Source: Desulfobacteraceae bacterium | GTDB taxonomy: Bacteria; Desulfobacterota; DSM-4660; Desulfatiglandales; Desulfatiglandaceae | Direction: 5' to 3' | Length of the DNA stretch: 5,603 nucleotides | Assembly: GCA_030642205.1 (NCBI GenBank) | Contig: DAOWOF010000169.1 | Location: 1 to 5,603 of the forward strand | Shown: one piece after another, positions 1 through 5,536 of the stretch | Layout: each line of letters starts with the position of its first letter | Position numbering within the stretch: position 1 is the stretch's first letter | Translations under genes and position numbers: made by a program | The notes under the pieces: model-generated | Told to the model about the DNA's origin: nothing | The model's database searches: none | What the model saw: the letters and a program-made list of their open reading frames with translations, nothing else

Positions 1-118
1 CGGCATGAGCCATTCTTACGCCTAAAACGCCTATATATTGTTATCAGATAGTGCAAGATATACATCATGCTGTATGCTCTTTTTTTACGTCACGTATCTA
101 AATATACTATCAGAAAAT

Positions 119-241
119 TTATTTAGAATCAATACCGCCATTGCCAAAGTCTTCAGATAATGCTTTAAATGCTTCTTGAAGGATAAATTGAATAGATTTC
201 TCATGGAATTCAAAAAAAATATTTTTTCCCCATCGGTTCCC
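119..241 (-). pseudogene. possible 3' remnant of an unidentified gene
   Basis: Read on the minus strand, the frame ending at TAA 119-121 is open for 40 codons up to a TGA at 242-244. Its composition is protein-like, beginning GNRWGKNIFF and later KSIQFILQEAFKALSEDF, with charged and hydrophobic residues spaced as in an amphipathic helix. No in-frame ATG, GTG or TTG is present. Continuing upstream in the same frame gives further residues (AFDLF, then IIKEEPARA) interrupted by TGA, TAG, TAG and TAA up to about 307. This would fit a gene end decayed by point mutation. A competing minus-strand frame is also open for about 60 codons here but is rich in K, N, F and L and looks less like a real protein. 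I do not recognise the family. Confidence 0.3.
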
Positions 242-265
242 TCAGAAAAGATCAAAAGCCTATAT

Positions 266-314
266 TAACTCCTATGCCCTGGCAGGTTCTTCCTTGATGA
301 TCTCTTAGGAGTTA
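266..314. repeat. inverted repeat TAACTCCTA / TAGGAGTTA
   Basis: A perfect 9-bp inverted repeat: TAACTCCTA at 266-274 and TAGGAGTTA at 306-314, separated by 31 bases that include the small hairpin TGCC-CT-GGCA (275-284). The right arm is shared with the next hairpin (307-339), so the two structures exclude each other if transcribed. It lies inside the coding-like remnant's upstream part. Role unknown. Confidence 0.5.
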
Positions 315-339
315 TCCAAAAAAAAGTTAGACAACTCCT
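307..339. repeat. imperfect hairpin with GGAGTTRTCY arms
   Basis: AGGAGTT (307-313) pairs perfectly with AACTCCT (333-339). Pairing extends inward with mismatches, so that 11 of the 13 outermost positions pair around an A-rich centre. Both arms read as versions of one motif, GGAGTTATCCAAA on the plus strand and GGAGTTGTCTAAC on the minus strand. A third copy, GGAGTTGTCCGGA, lies on the minus strand at 4503-4515. It could be a terminator-like structure, a small dispersed repeat or the end of a lost insertion sequence. Confidence 0.45.
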
Positions 340-591
340 TATACGTTCAAACAGTTACAAAATTTTTACTGTTTGCCATCATTTCCGCGAAGACGGGAAG
401 TAAGCTAATGCTATGAAACCACAGGAATATCACGCTATTTAGAGGCCTTTACAGAATGAGAAGCATGAAGGTAAGCGAGACTATGAAGACATAGTAAAGA
501 TAAAATGCCAAAAGGTGAAGTTATTTTTAAAAAAATACTAAAGCAGTTCTTTCATATAAGATATTCACCCATGATTAAATTAAATAATCCA

Positions 592-632
592 TTGGTGTTT
601 ACTTGACAGACTTTTATAATCCCTAGTATGAC
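592..632 (+). promoter_or_regulatory. candidate promoter(s) for nfnAB
   Basis: Two overlapping sigma70-type candidates precede nfnA. One has a consensus -35 TTGACA (603-608) and, 18 bases on, TATGAC (627-632). The other has a consensus -10 TATAAT (615-620) and, 17 bases upstream, a weak -35 TTGGTG (592-597). Each pairs one perfect hexamer with one poor one, and only one may be used. Transcription would start about 100 bases or less upstream of nfnA and read through or close to the palindrome at 647-668. Confidence 0.5.
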
Positions 633-646
633 ATATAAGAAATAAT

Positions 647-668
647 TTATGATATAAAATTATCATAA
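647..668. promoter_or_regulatory. palindromic operator-like site in nfn leader
   Basis: Perfect 8-bp arms TTATGATA (647-654) and TATCATAA (661-668) flank the six bases TAAAAT. The site sits just downstream of the candidate -10 elements and about 60 bases before the nfnA start, a position typical of a repressor operator. Its right half contains ATTATCA, as in Fur-type boxes, but the spacing does not match the 7-1-7 Fur consensus. It also does not match the usual FNR/CRP (TTGAT-N4-ATCAA, TGTGA-N6-TCACA) or Rex patterns. The regulator is unknown, and in such AT-rich DNA chance is possible. Confidence 0.4.
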
Positions 669-715
669 TGACTCAAATAGTGGAAGATGTATTTATTAAT
701 ACTTGTTAATATCAT

Positions 716-720
716 GGAGG
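716..720 (+). promoter_or_regulatory. ribosome binding site deciding the nfnA start
   Basis: GGAGG at 716-720. Tandem ATGs follow at 724 and 727. The spacer is 6 bases to 727 but only 3 to 724, so 727 is preferred. A TTG at 703 is in frame but lies upstream of the Shine-Dalgarno, which argues against it. Confidence 0.75.
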
Positions 721-726
721 TACATG

Positions 727-1563
727 ATGTTTGAAATCTTAAAGCGGCAGGAGATGGCCAATGGTACAGTTGTAATGAATGAAATCAATGCCCCTCTGAT
801 TGCCAAGAAGGCCCAACCTGGTCAGTTTGTCATCTTAAAAGCTAATGAGACTGGTGAACGGATACCCCTTACAATGGCAGACAGTAATCCGCAAAAAGGC
901 ACTATTACCATTATTTACCAAATAGTTGGCAAGTCTACCTCTATTTTTAAATCACTACAGGTAGGAGAAACATTTCAGGACATTATAGGCCCTCTTGGGC
1001 AGGCAACACATCTGGAAAATGTTGGTACTGTAGTATGTGTTGGAGGAGGAACCGGTGTGGCAGTTGTTCACCCCATTACTCGCGCCCTGAAAGAAAAAGG
1101 CAATAATGTCAAGGCCATTATAGGAGCCAGAACAAAGGATCTTATTATTCTTGAAGATAAAATGAAAGCTGCTTCCCATGAGCTCTTTGTATGTACTGAT
1201 GATGGTTCCTATGGCCATCATGGATTTGTTACGGATATTCTTAAAGATATATTACAAAAAGAAGATGTAAAGCTTGTTGTCGGCATTGGGCCTGTACCAA
1301 TGATGAATTTTCTATGTAAGGTAACAGAAGAATTCAAAGTTAAGACACTTGTAAGCTTGAATGCCATAATGGTGGATGGAACAGGGATGTGTGGTTGTTG
1401 CAGAGTATCAGTGGGTGGCAAGACTAAATTTGCCTGTGTAGATGGCCCTGAATTTGACGGCCATGAAGTCGATTTTAAGGAGCTATCGCAGCGCCTCCAG
1501 GCCTACACCAAAGAAGAAGCCGTCGCATTGGACAAATACAACTGCACGTGTAAAGCAAGCTGA
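727..1563 (+). CDS. nfnA: NfnA-type ferredoxin-NADP+ oxidoreductase subunit alpha
   Basis: Small subunit of the NfnAB (or SudBA) cytoplasmic flavoprotein complex, which links NAD(H), NADP(H) and ferredoxin; in Nfn this is electron bifurcation. The protein is 278 residues, usual for the family. It has an N-terminal ferredoxin-reductase-like FAD barrel (about 1-95) with RIPLTMAD (45-52), GKST (68-71) and GPLG (88-91). A nucleotide-binding Rossmann domain follows, with CVGGGTG (104-110), GART (133-136) and VVGIGPVPMM (184-193). At the C-terminus is the [2Fe-2S] loop, with D217, C222, C225 and C237 as likely ligands; the family is known to use one Asp and three Cys. An additional Cys, C224, gives MCGCCR where Ala or Ser is common. 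nfnB follows 88 bases later, and the nfnA-nfnB order is standard. SudB, the sulfide dehydrogenase subunit, is homologous and cannot be excluded by sequence alone. The start at 727 is chosen from GGAGG spacing. Confidence 0.92.
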   Translation: MFEILKRQEMANGTVVMNEINAPLIAKKAQPGQFVILKANETGERIPLTMADSNPQKGTITIIYQIVGKSTSIFKSLQVGETFQDIIGPLGQATHLENVGTVVCVGGGTGVAVVHPITRALKEKGNNVKAIIGARTKDLIILEDKMKAASHELFVCTDDGSYGHHGFVTDILKDILQKEDVKLVVGIGPVPMMNFLCKVTEEFKVKTLVSLNAIMVDGTGMCGCCRVSVGGKTKFACVDGPEFDGHEVDFKELSQRLQAYTKEEAVALDKYNCTCKAS

Positions 1564-1642
1564 ACTTAGGCATATTTTAGATAAAATGCTTACCAAACAA
1601 ATTTACAGGCCCGGCCCAAAGCCGCCTAAAAGTATAAGGAAA

Positions 1643-1646
1643 GAGG
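1643..1646 (+). promoter_or_regulatory. ribosome binding site deciding the nfnB start
   Basis: GAGG (within AAGGAAAGAGG, 1637-1646 region) lies 5 bases before ATG 1652. The frame is open back to 1442, inside nfnA, and has another ATG at 1586, but neither upstream ATG has a Shine-Dalgarno. The family N-terminus (MTEK..., then PRQAMPEQEP) agrees with 1652. Confidence 0.75.
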
Positions 1647-1651
1647 ATAGC

Positions 1652-3064
1652 ATGACAGAAAAAACCAGGAAAAAAGAAAAGATCCCCCGACAGGCAATGC
1701 CTGAGCAGGAACCGGATGTACGAAAACATAATTTCGATGAAGTCCCTTTAGGATACAGCAAAGACCTAGCCATGCTGGAGGCAGGAAGATGCCTTAACTG
1801 TAAAAAGCCCGTTTGCGTGGAGGGTTGCCCTGTATCAGTTGATATACCAGGATTTATTAAACTTATTAAAGAAGATAAGTTGACTGAATCAATACGTCTT
1901 GTTTGGGAAAAGAACAGTCTTCCTGCAGTATGCGGCAGAGTCTGTCCACAGGAAGCTCAATGTGAGGGGCTATGTATTCTTGGCAAAAAGGGAGATCCTG
2001 TGGCAATTGGCAACCTGGAGCGTTTTGTGGCAGACCATGAGCGTAATCATGGCGCAGGCGAGCTTCCTCCCAAGGCTGCGTCTACCGGAAAAAAAGTGGC
2101 TATAGTAGGATCAGGCCCATCAGGTCTTACTGTGGCAGGAGATCTGATTGCCAAAGGGCATGAAGTTACTATTTTTGAAGCTTTTCATAAACCGGGCGGC
2201 GTCCTGGTTTATGGAATTCCGGAGTTTAGATTACCAAAAGAAATCGTATATTCCGAAGTTAACTTTCTTGAAAGGCTAGGCGCAAATCTGCAATGTAATA
2301 TGGTTATAGGCAGAACTGTTTCCATGGAAGAGTTGTTTGAGGAAGGCTTTGACGCAATATATGTGGGGGTAGGAGCTGGACTACCCAGCTTTTTAAATAT
2401 TCCGGGAGAAAACCTTATAGGAATATATTCCGCCAATGAGTACCTTACCAGGGCAAATCTTATGAAGGCCTATCTTTTTCCTGAATATGACACGCCAATT
2501 GCCAAAGGTAAAAATGTAGCTGTTTTTGGAGCGGGAAATGTGGCTATGGATGCAGCTCGAACAGCCATGCGCCTGGGAGCTGATACTGTGCGTGTTATTT
2601 ACCGCAGATCCAGAGATGAGATGCCGGCTCGAGCTGCAGAACTTCATCATGCAGAAGAAGAAGGAATTGAATTTTATCTGCTCACAGCGCCCACACGTTT
2701 CATTGGAGATGAGGATGGACGGATAACCGGGATGGAATGCCTGAAAATGGAACTGGGTGAACCGGATGCCTCCGGACGCCGGAGACCGGTGCCCATAGAG
2801 AATTCCAAGTTTCAACTCGAATGTGACCTGGCAGTAATCGCGGTCGGGGCAGGAGCCAATCCTCTCTTGACCCAGAGCACCAAAGATATTGAGACAAACA
2901 AGTGGGGATATATAATAGCTGAACCGGAAACAGGAAAAACCACCTATAAGGGAGTATGGGCCGGCGGAGATATTGTCTCAGGTCAGGCCACGGTAATTCT
3001 TGCGATGGGCGCAGGACGTATGTCCTCGATTTCCATGCATAATTACCTGACATGGGGATGGTAG
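1652..3064 (+). CDS. nfnB: NfnB-type (GltD-like) NADPH-binding oxidoreductase subunit beta
   Basis: Large subunit of the Nfn/Sud complex; in Nfn it carries the bifurcating FAD, binds NADP(H) and hands electrons to ferredoxin through two [4Fe-4S] clusters. The protein is 470 residues, normal for the family. The N-terminal iron-sulfur domain has C47, C50, C55 and C59 (CLNCKKPVCVEGCP), then C94, C98, C104 and C108 (CGRVCPQEAQCEGLC). The FAD Rossmann motif is GSGPSGL (153-159), followed by VYGIPEFRLPKEIV (186-199), a signature of the GltD/NfnB/SudA group. A second Rossmann motif, GAGNVAMD (293-300), and YRRSRDEMPAR (317-327) form the NADPH site. The C-terminal FAD contact is AGGDIVSGQATVILAMGAGR (437-456). 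A stand-alone glutamate synthase small subunit is the main alternative, but the preceding nfnA argues for Nfn/Sud. The frame is open 210 bases upstream of the chosen start. Confidence 0.92.
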   Translation: MTEKTRKKEKIPRQAMPEQEPDVRKHNFDEVPLGYSKDLAMLEAGRCLNCKKPVCVEGCPVSVDIPGFIKLIKEDKLTESIRLVWEKNSLPAVCGRVCPQEAQCEGLCILGKKGDPVAIGNLERFVADHERNHGAGELPPKAASTGKKVAIVGSGPSGLTVAGDLIAKGHEVTIFEAFHKPGGVLVYGIPEFRLPKEIVYSEVNFLERLGANLQCNMVIGRTVSMEELFEEGFDAIYVGVGAGLPSFLNIPGENLIGIYSANEYLTRANLMKAYLFPEYDTPIAKGKNVAVFGAGNVAMDAARTAMRLGADTVRVIYRRSRDEMPARAAELHHAEEEGIEFYLLTAPTRFIGDEDGRITGMECLKMELGEPDASGRRRPVPIENSKFQLECDLAVIAVGAGANPLLTQSTKDIETNKWGYIIAEPETGKTTYKGVWAGGDIVSGQATVILAMGAGRMSSISMHNYLTWGW

Positions 3065-3086
3065 AAATCTTCGCTGTTTAGATAAC

Positions 3087-3165
3087 TTCCCTCTCCTGCT
3101 GTTTTATGATATGGCCAGAGTTGATATTTATATTTGTGATTGTCCTTTAAGCACAGGATAGGGAA
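3087..3165. repeat. inverted repeat in the nfnB-crotonase gap
   Basis: TTCCCTCTCCTG (3087-3098) and CAGGATAGGGAA (3154-3165) are complementary at 11 of 12 positions, with 55 bases between them. These are the most GC-rich stretches of an otherwise AT-rich 139-bp gap. No T-tract directly follows the right arm in a classical way (it continues CCTTTCTTTC), so a simple intrinsic terminator is not convincing. It could be a paired protein-binding site, a leader structure for the downstream gene or a small repeat element. A lone TATGAT (3105-3110) lies inside without a good -35. Confidence 0.45.
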
Positions 3166-3192
3166 CCTTTCTTTCTACGAAAAAACATATCC

Positions 3193-3198
3193 AAGGAG
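3193..3198 (+). promoter_or_regulatory. ribosome binding site of the crotonase gene
   Basis: AAGGAG at 3193-3198, 5 bases before ATG 3204. The in-frame GTG at 3198 overlaps the Shine-Dalgarno itself and is rejected as start. Confidence 0.8.
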
Positions 3199-3203
3199 TG
3201 ACT

Positions 3204-3983
3204 ATGTTAAAAGATGTCTTAGTAGAGAAGAAAAAGAATATTGCCATTATAAGCCTGGATCGACCCGAAGCGCTAAATGCCATGAGTCTTGATATGCGTG
3301 AAGGCTTGGCAGATACTTTTGAGGAGCTTGCAGAACTGGATGATGTGCGCGCAGTAGTCTTGACAGGTTCCGGAAAGGCCTTTTCCGCGGGAGGCGATAT
3401 GAAAAGCTGGGAAGGACCGGATAAGGATAAAATCATCAAATCTATCATGGAATTTGCCCGACGGACAATTACTGCTATTACATCTTTGGAAAAACCGGTT
3501 ATTGCAATGGTAAATGGCGATGCCATAGGCGCTGGATGCAATCTGGCCCTTGCATGTGATCTTGTTATTGCATCGGAAAATGCCCGTTTTGGAGAGGTAT
3601 TTGTAAAGGTTGGCTTAGGCCCTGACTGGGGTGGGGCATACCATCTTCTTCGCAGGATTGGAATGGTAAAAACAAAGGAACTCCTGTTTACCGGGAAAAT
3701 TTTTTCAGCTCAGGAGGCGCTTGACATGGGCCTTATCAATCAGATTGTGCCTTTAATTGAACTGGAAGAAACCACAATGAAACTGGCAGAAAAATTATCC
3801 CGGTCAGCGACCCGGGCAATAGGCATGACCAAAAGCTATTTACATAGTGTTTGGCAGATGGATATCAAAGAAGCCCTTAAGTATGAAGCATCCATGCAAA
3901 TTGAGCTTATGAAAACAATAGATCATAAAGAGTCTGTTAAGGCATTCTTTAATAAAAGCAAAGCGGTCTTTATCGGAAAATAA
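3204..3983 (+). CDS. crotonase-family enzyme, PaaG-like; enoyl-CoA isomerase/hydratase
   Basis: A 259-residue crotonase-fold protein acting on acyl-CoA thioesters in the cytoplasm. The oxyanion-hole segments are AFSAGGD (59-65) and NGDAIGAGCNLALACD (104-119). Aligned by eye to rat mitochondrial enoyl-CoA hydratase, both catalytic glutamates are absent: Asn113 replaces Glu144 and Phe133 replaces Glu164. Instead there is Asp141 in GLGPDWGG, matching the PDxGG of PaaG-type ring-opening isomerases (1,2-epoxyphenylacetyl-CoA isomerase), where the Asp is thought to be the acid/base. The C-terminus (ESVKAFFNKSKAVFIGK, 243-259) also resembles PaaG. Isomerase activity is therefore more likely than plain hydration, though the substrate is unknown; aromatic or dienoyl-CoA breakdown is one possibility. 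It lies 139 bases after nfnB on the same strand, so co-transcription is possible but not shown. It converges on the DUF1178 gene 47 bases downstream, with no clear intrinsic terminator between. Confidence 0.88.
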   Translation: MLKDVLVEKKKNIAIISLDRPEALNAMSLDMREGLADTFEELAELDDVRAVVLTGSGKAFSAGGDMKSWEGPDKDKIIKSIMEFARRTITAITSLEKPVIAMVNGDAIGAGCNLALACDLVIASENARFGEVFVKVGLGPDWGGAYHLLRRIGMVKTKELLFTGKIFSAQEALDMGLINQIVPLIELEETTMKLAEKLSRSATRAIGMTKSYLHSVWQMDIKEALKYEASMQIELMKTIDHKESVKAFFNKSKAVFIGK

Positions 3984-4030
3984 AAAAGCAAAAAAATATT
4001 ACAACAAAGCCTGTGATCTTTTTTCTACCA

Positions 4031-4450
4031 TCAATGTTGCGGATCTTTCTTTTCCGGCGATGGAAGCTTGAAAAATTCAATCCCCTCTTTTTTAAGGATT
4101 TTTTCTTCTTCATCAGTAGCCGAACCCAGAATACTCCGGCTTTCGGTTACGCCATAATGCATCTTCAAGGCCTCTGTAGTAAATTTGGTTCCCACATTAT
4201 CTGAATGTTCATGAATATAAGTTATGACTGTTTCAGCCAGCCTTTTATAATCAAAATTATCAGGGAGCATCGGCTTTTTATTCTTTGAAGATTTAAACGC
4301 TACTGGAGAAAATATTCGTTTGATCTCTGTCTCGTTACATATGGGACAGCTGACTAATTTTTTTTCAATCTGTTCTTCAAAGGCCTCCAGGCTGTCAAAC
4401 CAGCCTTCAAAGCTATGGCCCATGGAACATTCCAGGTCAAAAGAAATCAT
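4031..4450 (-). CDS. DUF1178 family zinc-ribbon-like protein
   Basis: A 139-residue cytoplasmic protein without signal peptide or membrane segment. The N-terminus MISFDLECSMGHSFEGWF has the DUF1178 look (family form M-I-x-[YF]-x-L-x-C-x-x-G-H-x-F-[DE]-G-W-F). C8 and H12 together with C35 and C38 (SCPIC) suggest a small zinc ribbon. The C-terminal part has the family's second block: EALKMHYG (93-100), then ESRSILGSATDEEEKILKKEGI (103-124) and a closing LP (129-130). The function of DUF1178 is unknown, and nothing here fixes it. The frame extends 33 bases further upstream, but ATG 4450 is preferred because the family starts MI and AAGGAG lies 9 bases before it. It is probably the last gene of a minus-strand operon, 64 bases after the aminotransferase. 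Confidence 0.85.
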   Translation of the reverse strand: MISFDLECSMGHSFEGWFDSLEAFEEQIEKKLVSCPICNETEIKRIFSPVAFKSSKNKKPMLPDNFDYKRLAETVITYIHEHSDNVGTKFTTEALKMHYGVTESRSILGSATDEEEKILKKEGIEFFKLPSPEKKDPQH

Positions 4451-4459
4451 GTTCATTAA

Positions 4460-4465
4460 CTCCTT
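4460..4465 (-). promoter_or_regulatory. ribosome binding site of the DUF1178 gene
   Basis: AAGGAG on the minus strand, 9 bases before ATG 4450 and 3 bases before the in-frame ATG at 4456. Spacing and family N-terminus both favour 4450. Confidence 0.7.
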
Positions 4466-4502
4466 GGAAGATAAAAATAACAATTTTGAGGGTAGACTCT
4501 TT

Positions 4503-4519
4503 TCCGGACAACTCCTAAG
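4503..4519 (-). repeat. third copy of the GGAGTTRTCY motif
   Basis: The minus strand reads CTTAGGAGTTGTCCGGA across the stop codon of the aminotransferase. It shares CTTAGGAGTT exactly and most of the next bases with plus 304-320 (CTTAGGAGTTATCCAAA). The copies differ mainly by G/A changes. It may be chance, since part of it codes for the enzyme's last residues. Confidence 0.3.
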
Positions 4520-5498
4520 GACTCATATCAAGGTCAGTTAGTAATTCATTATTATAAAGCATATCCTCATTTAAAAGTTTACTCATTTTTTGATAGACTG
4601 GCCCAGGTATACCTTCACCTATTATTTTATTATCATACTTCACGACCGGGATGACATTTACAGAAGTCCCTGTGAGAAATATCTCCTTGGACTTATAGGC
4701 ATCTTGAACTGAAATCTTTGTAAATACAACATCATTTATCAAGCCTTCATCAACAAGATCACGAGCCAGTTGAATAACCCTTTTAACGGTTATGCCAGAC
4801 AAGGTTCTTTCAAAACCGGGGAATCTTAAAATTCCATCAGATGTCAGAACCCCGATATTTTCCGTTGGACCTTCCGCAAGAAAACCATCCTCATCCAGGG
4901 CAACACAAAACTTGCAGTCCTTATCGATTGCCTCTTTTTTCATCAATACATTTGGAAGATAGTTACATGATTTTATATTGGCAAAAAAAGATTGCTTGAT
5001 AGGGATGTGACTGGTGATGAGCCTTACTCCTTGTTGGTAATAGCTGTATGGTACCGCCTTAAAACGCGTAAGAATAATATATATTTGCCTGGCTGGACAA
5101 TCATAGGGGTCGATACCAAAACTGCCAGGCCCCCTTGAGATAAAGATTCTTATCAAACAATCAGGCTTACCTCCCAAAATTACCATAGATCTTATAATTT
5201 CCCGAATATCCTCACATTCTTTCGGAGGATCAAGAAAAATAGCCTTCAGGGAGTTTTCCAGCCTTTTAAGATGCTGTTCAAGTTGATATATTTTTCCACC
5301 TACACACCGAATAACTTCAAATGCCCCGTCTCCACGATGTACCAAATGGTCGTCAATCGGAATTACCATGAGATCAGGATCATTTGTAATCCCTTGCCAC
5401 TGGCTGGAATACATAAGCAAATAGTTCTCCTGCCAGGGCTTTTTTGATCCTTTAAAACTTGAACAATAATTATCCTTTGTGATCTGTTTAAATTCCAT
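4515..5498 (-). CDS. class IV PLP-dependent aminotransferase (BCAT / D-amino acid aminotransferase / ADC lyase type)
   Basis: A fold-type IV pyridoxal-phosphate enzyme of 327 residues, about 30-40 longer at the N-terminus than typical ilvE or dat proteins. IDDHLVHRGDGAFEVIR (48-64) is the usual N-domain signature. The PLP lysine is K176 in IKSCNYLPNV, the family Glu is in AEGPTENI (208-215, E209), and LSGITVKR (233-240) and LTGTS (275-279) contact the cofactor phosphate. Substrate cannot be settled: branched-chain aminotransferase, D-amino acid aminotransferase and 4-amino-4-deoxychorismate lyase share these motifs. The overall pattern (DDHLVHRGDGAFE, then SRGPGSFG, then IPIK and NYLPN) reminds me of the plant/bacterial D-amino acid aminotransferase-ADC lyase group. 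The start at ATG 5498 has only a weak AGAG 9 bases upstream. It is likely co-transcribed with the DUF1178 gene, and a possible further gene ends 38 bases upstream of its start. Confidence 0.88.
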   Translation of the reverse strand: MEFKQITKDNYCSSFKGSKKPWQENYLLMYSSQWQGITNDPDLMVIPIDDHLVHRGDGAFEVIRCVGGKIYQLEQHLKRLENSLKAIFLDPPKECEDIREIIRSMVILGGKPDCLIRIFISRGPGSFGIDPYDCPARQIYIILTRFKAVPYSYYQQGVRLITSHIPIKQSFFANIKSCNYLPNVLMKKEAIDKDCKFCVALDEDGFLAEGPTENIGVLTSDGILRFPGFERTLSGITVKRVIQLARDLVDEGLINDVVFTKISVQDAYKSKEIFLTGTSVNVIPVVKYDNKIIGEGIPGPVYQKMSKLLNEDMLYNNELLTDLDMSP

Positions 5499-5536
5499 AG
5501 AATATATCTCTATTATTCCCTTACAAAAAAATTGGT

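Larger units (their letters stand above)
1..602. other. AT-rich region without an intact gene
   Basis: About 600 bases with no intact gene. All six frames are broken by frequent stops, and base composition is visibly more AT-rich than in the genes to the right. It holds a minus-strand coding-like remnant (119-241), inverted repeats (266-339), a REP-like degenerate hairpin (381-399) and an 11-bp odd palindrome TACGTCACGTA (86-96). A short plus-strand frame from ATG 413 is stopped by TAG at 440, continues open to TAA at 539-541, and matches nothing I recognise. The impression is of decayed DNA, perhaps old insertion or gene debris, left of the nfn promoter. That reading is an inference. Confidence 0.6.

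Noticed and set aside
60..87. Hairpin ATACA-N6-TGTAT followed by a T-run as a terminator
   Set aside because: Only a five-pair AT-rich stem with four bases before the T-run; too weak to call an intrinsic terminator.
413..541. Short plus-strand frame starting MKPQEYHAI with an internal TAG, then open to TAA 539-541
   Set aside because: Total about 40 codons with a stop after nine; no Shine-Dalgarno and no recognisable family, so not listed as a gene. It might be debris of a lost gene.
703..726. TTG start at 703 or ATG at 724 for nfnA
   Set aside because: TTG lies upstream of the GGAGG site and ATG 724 is only 3 bases from it; ATG 727 has better spacing.
2393..2815. 140-codon minus-strand frame inside nfnB
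   Set aside because: It lies wholly within the well-supported nfnB gene, has low-complexity Ser/Cys/His-rich composition and no family motif, so it is a shadow frame.
3128..3541. 137-codon minus-strand frame over the crotonase start
   Set aside because: Overlaps the conserved crotonase coding region antisense; Ser/Ala/Pro-rich composition is typical of a mirror frame.
3984..4030. Bidirectional terminator between the convergent crotonase and DUF1178 genes
   Set aside because: A- and T-tracts are present, but no GC-containing stem of useful length can be formed on either strand.
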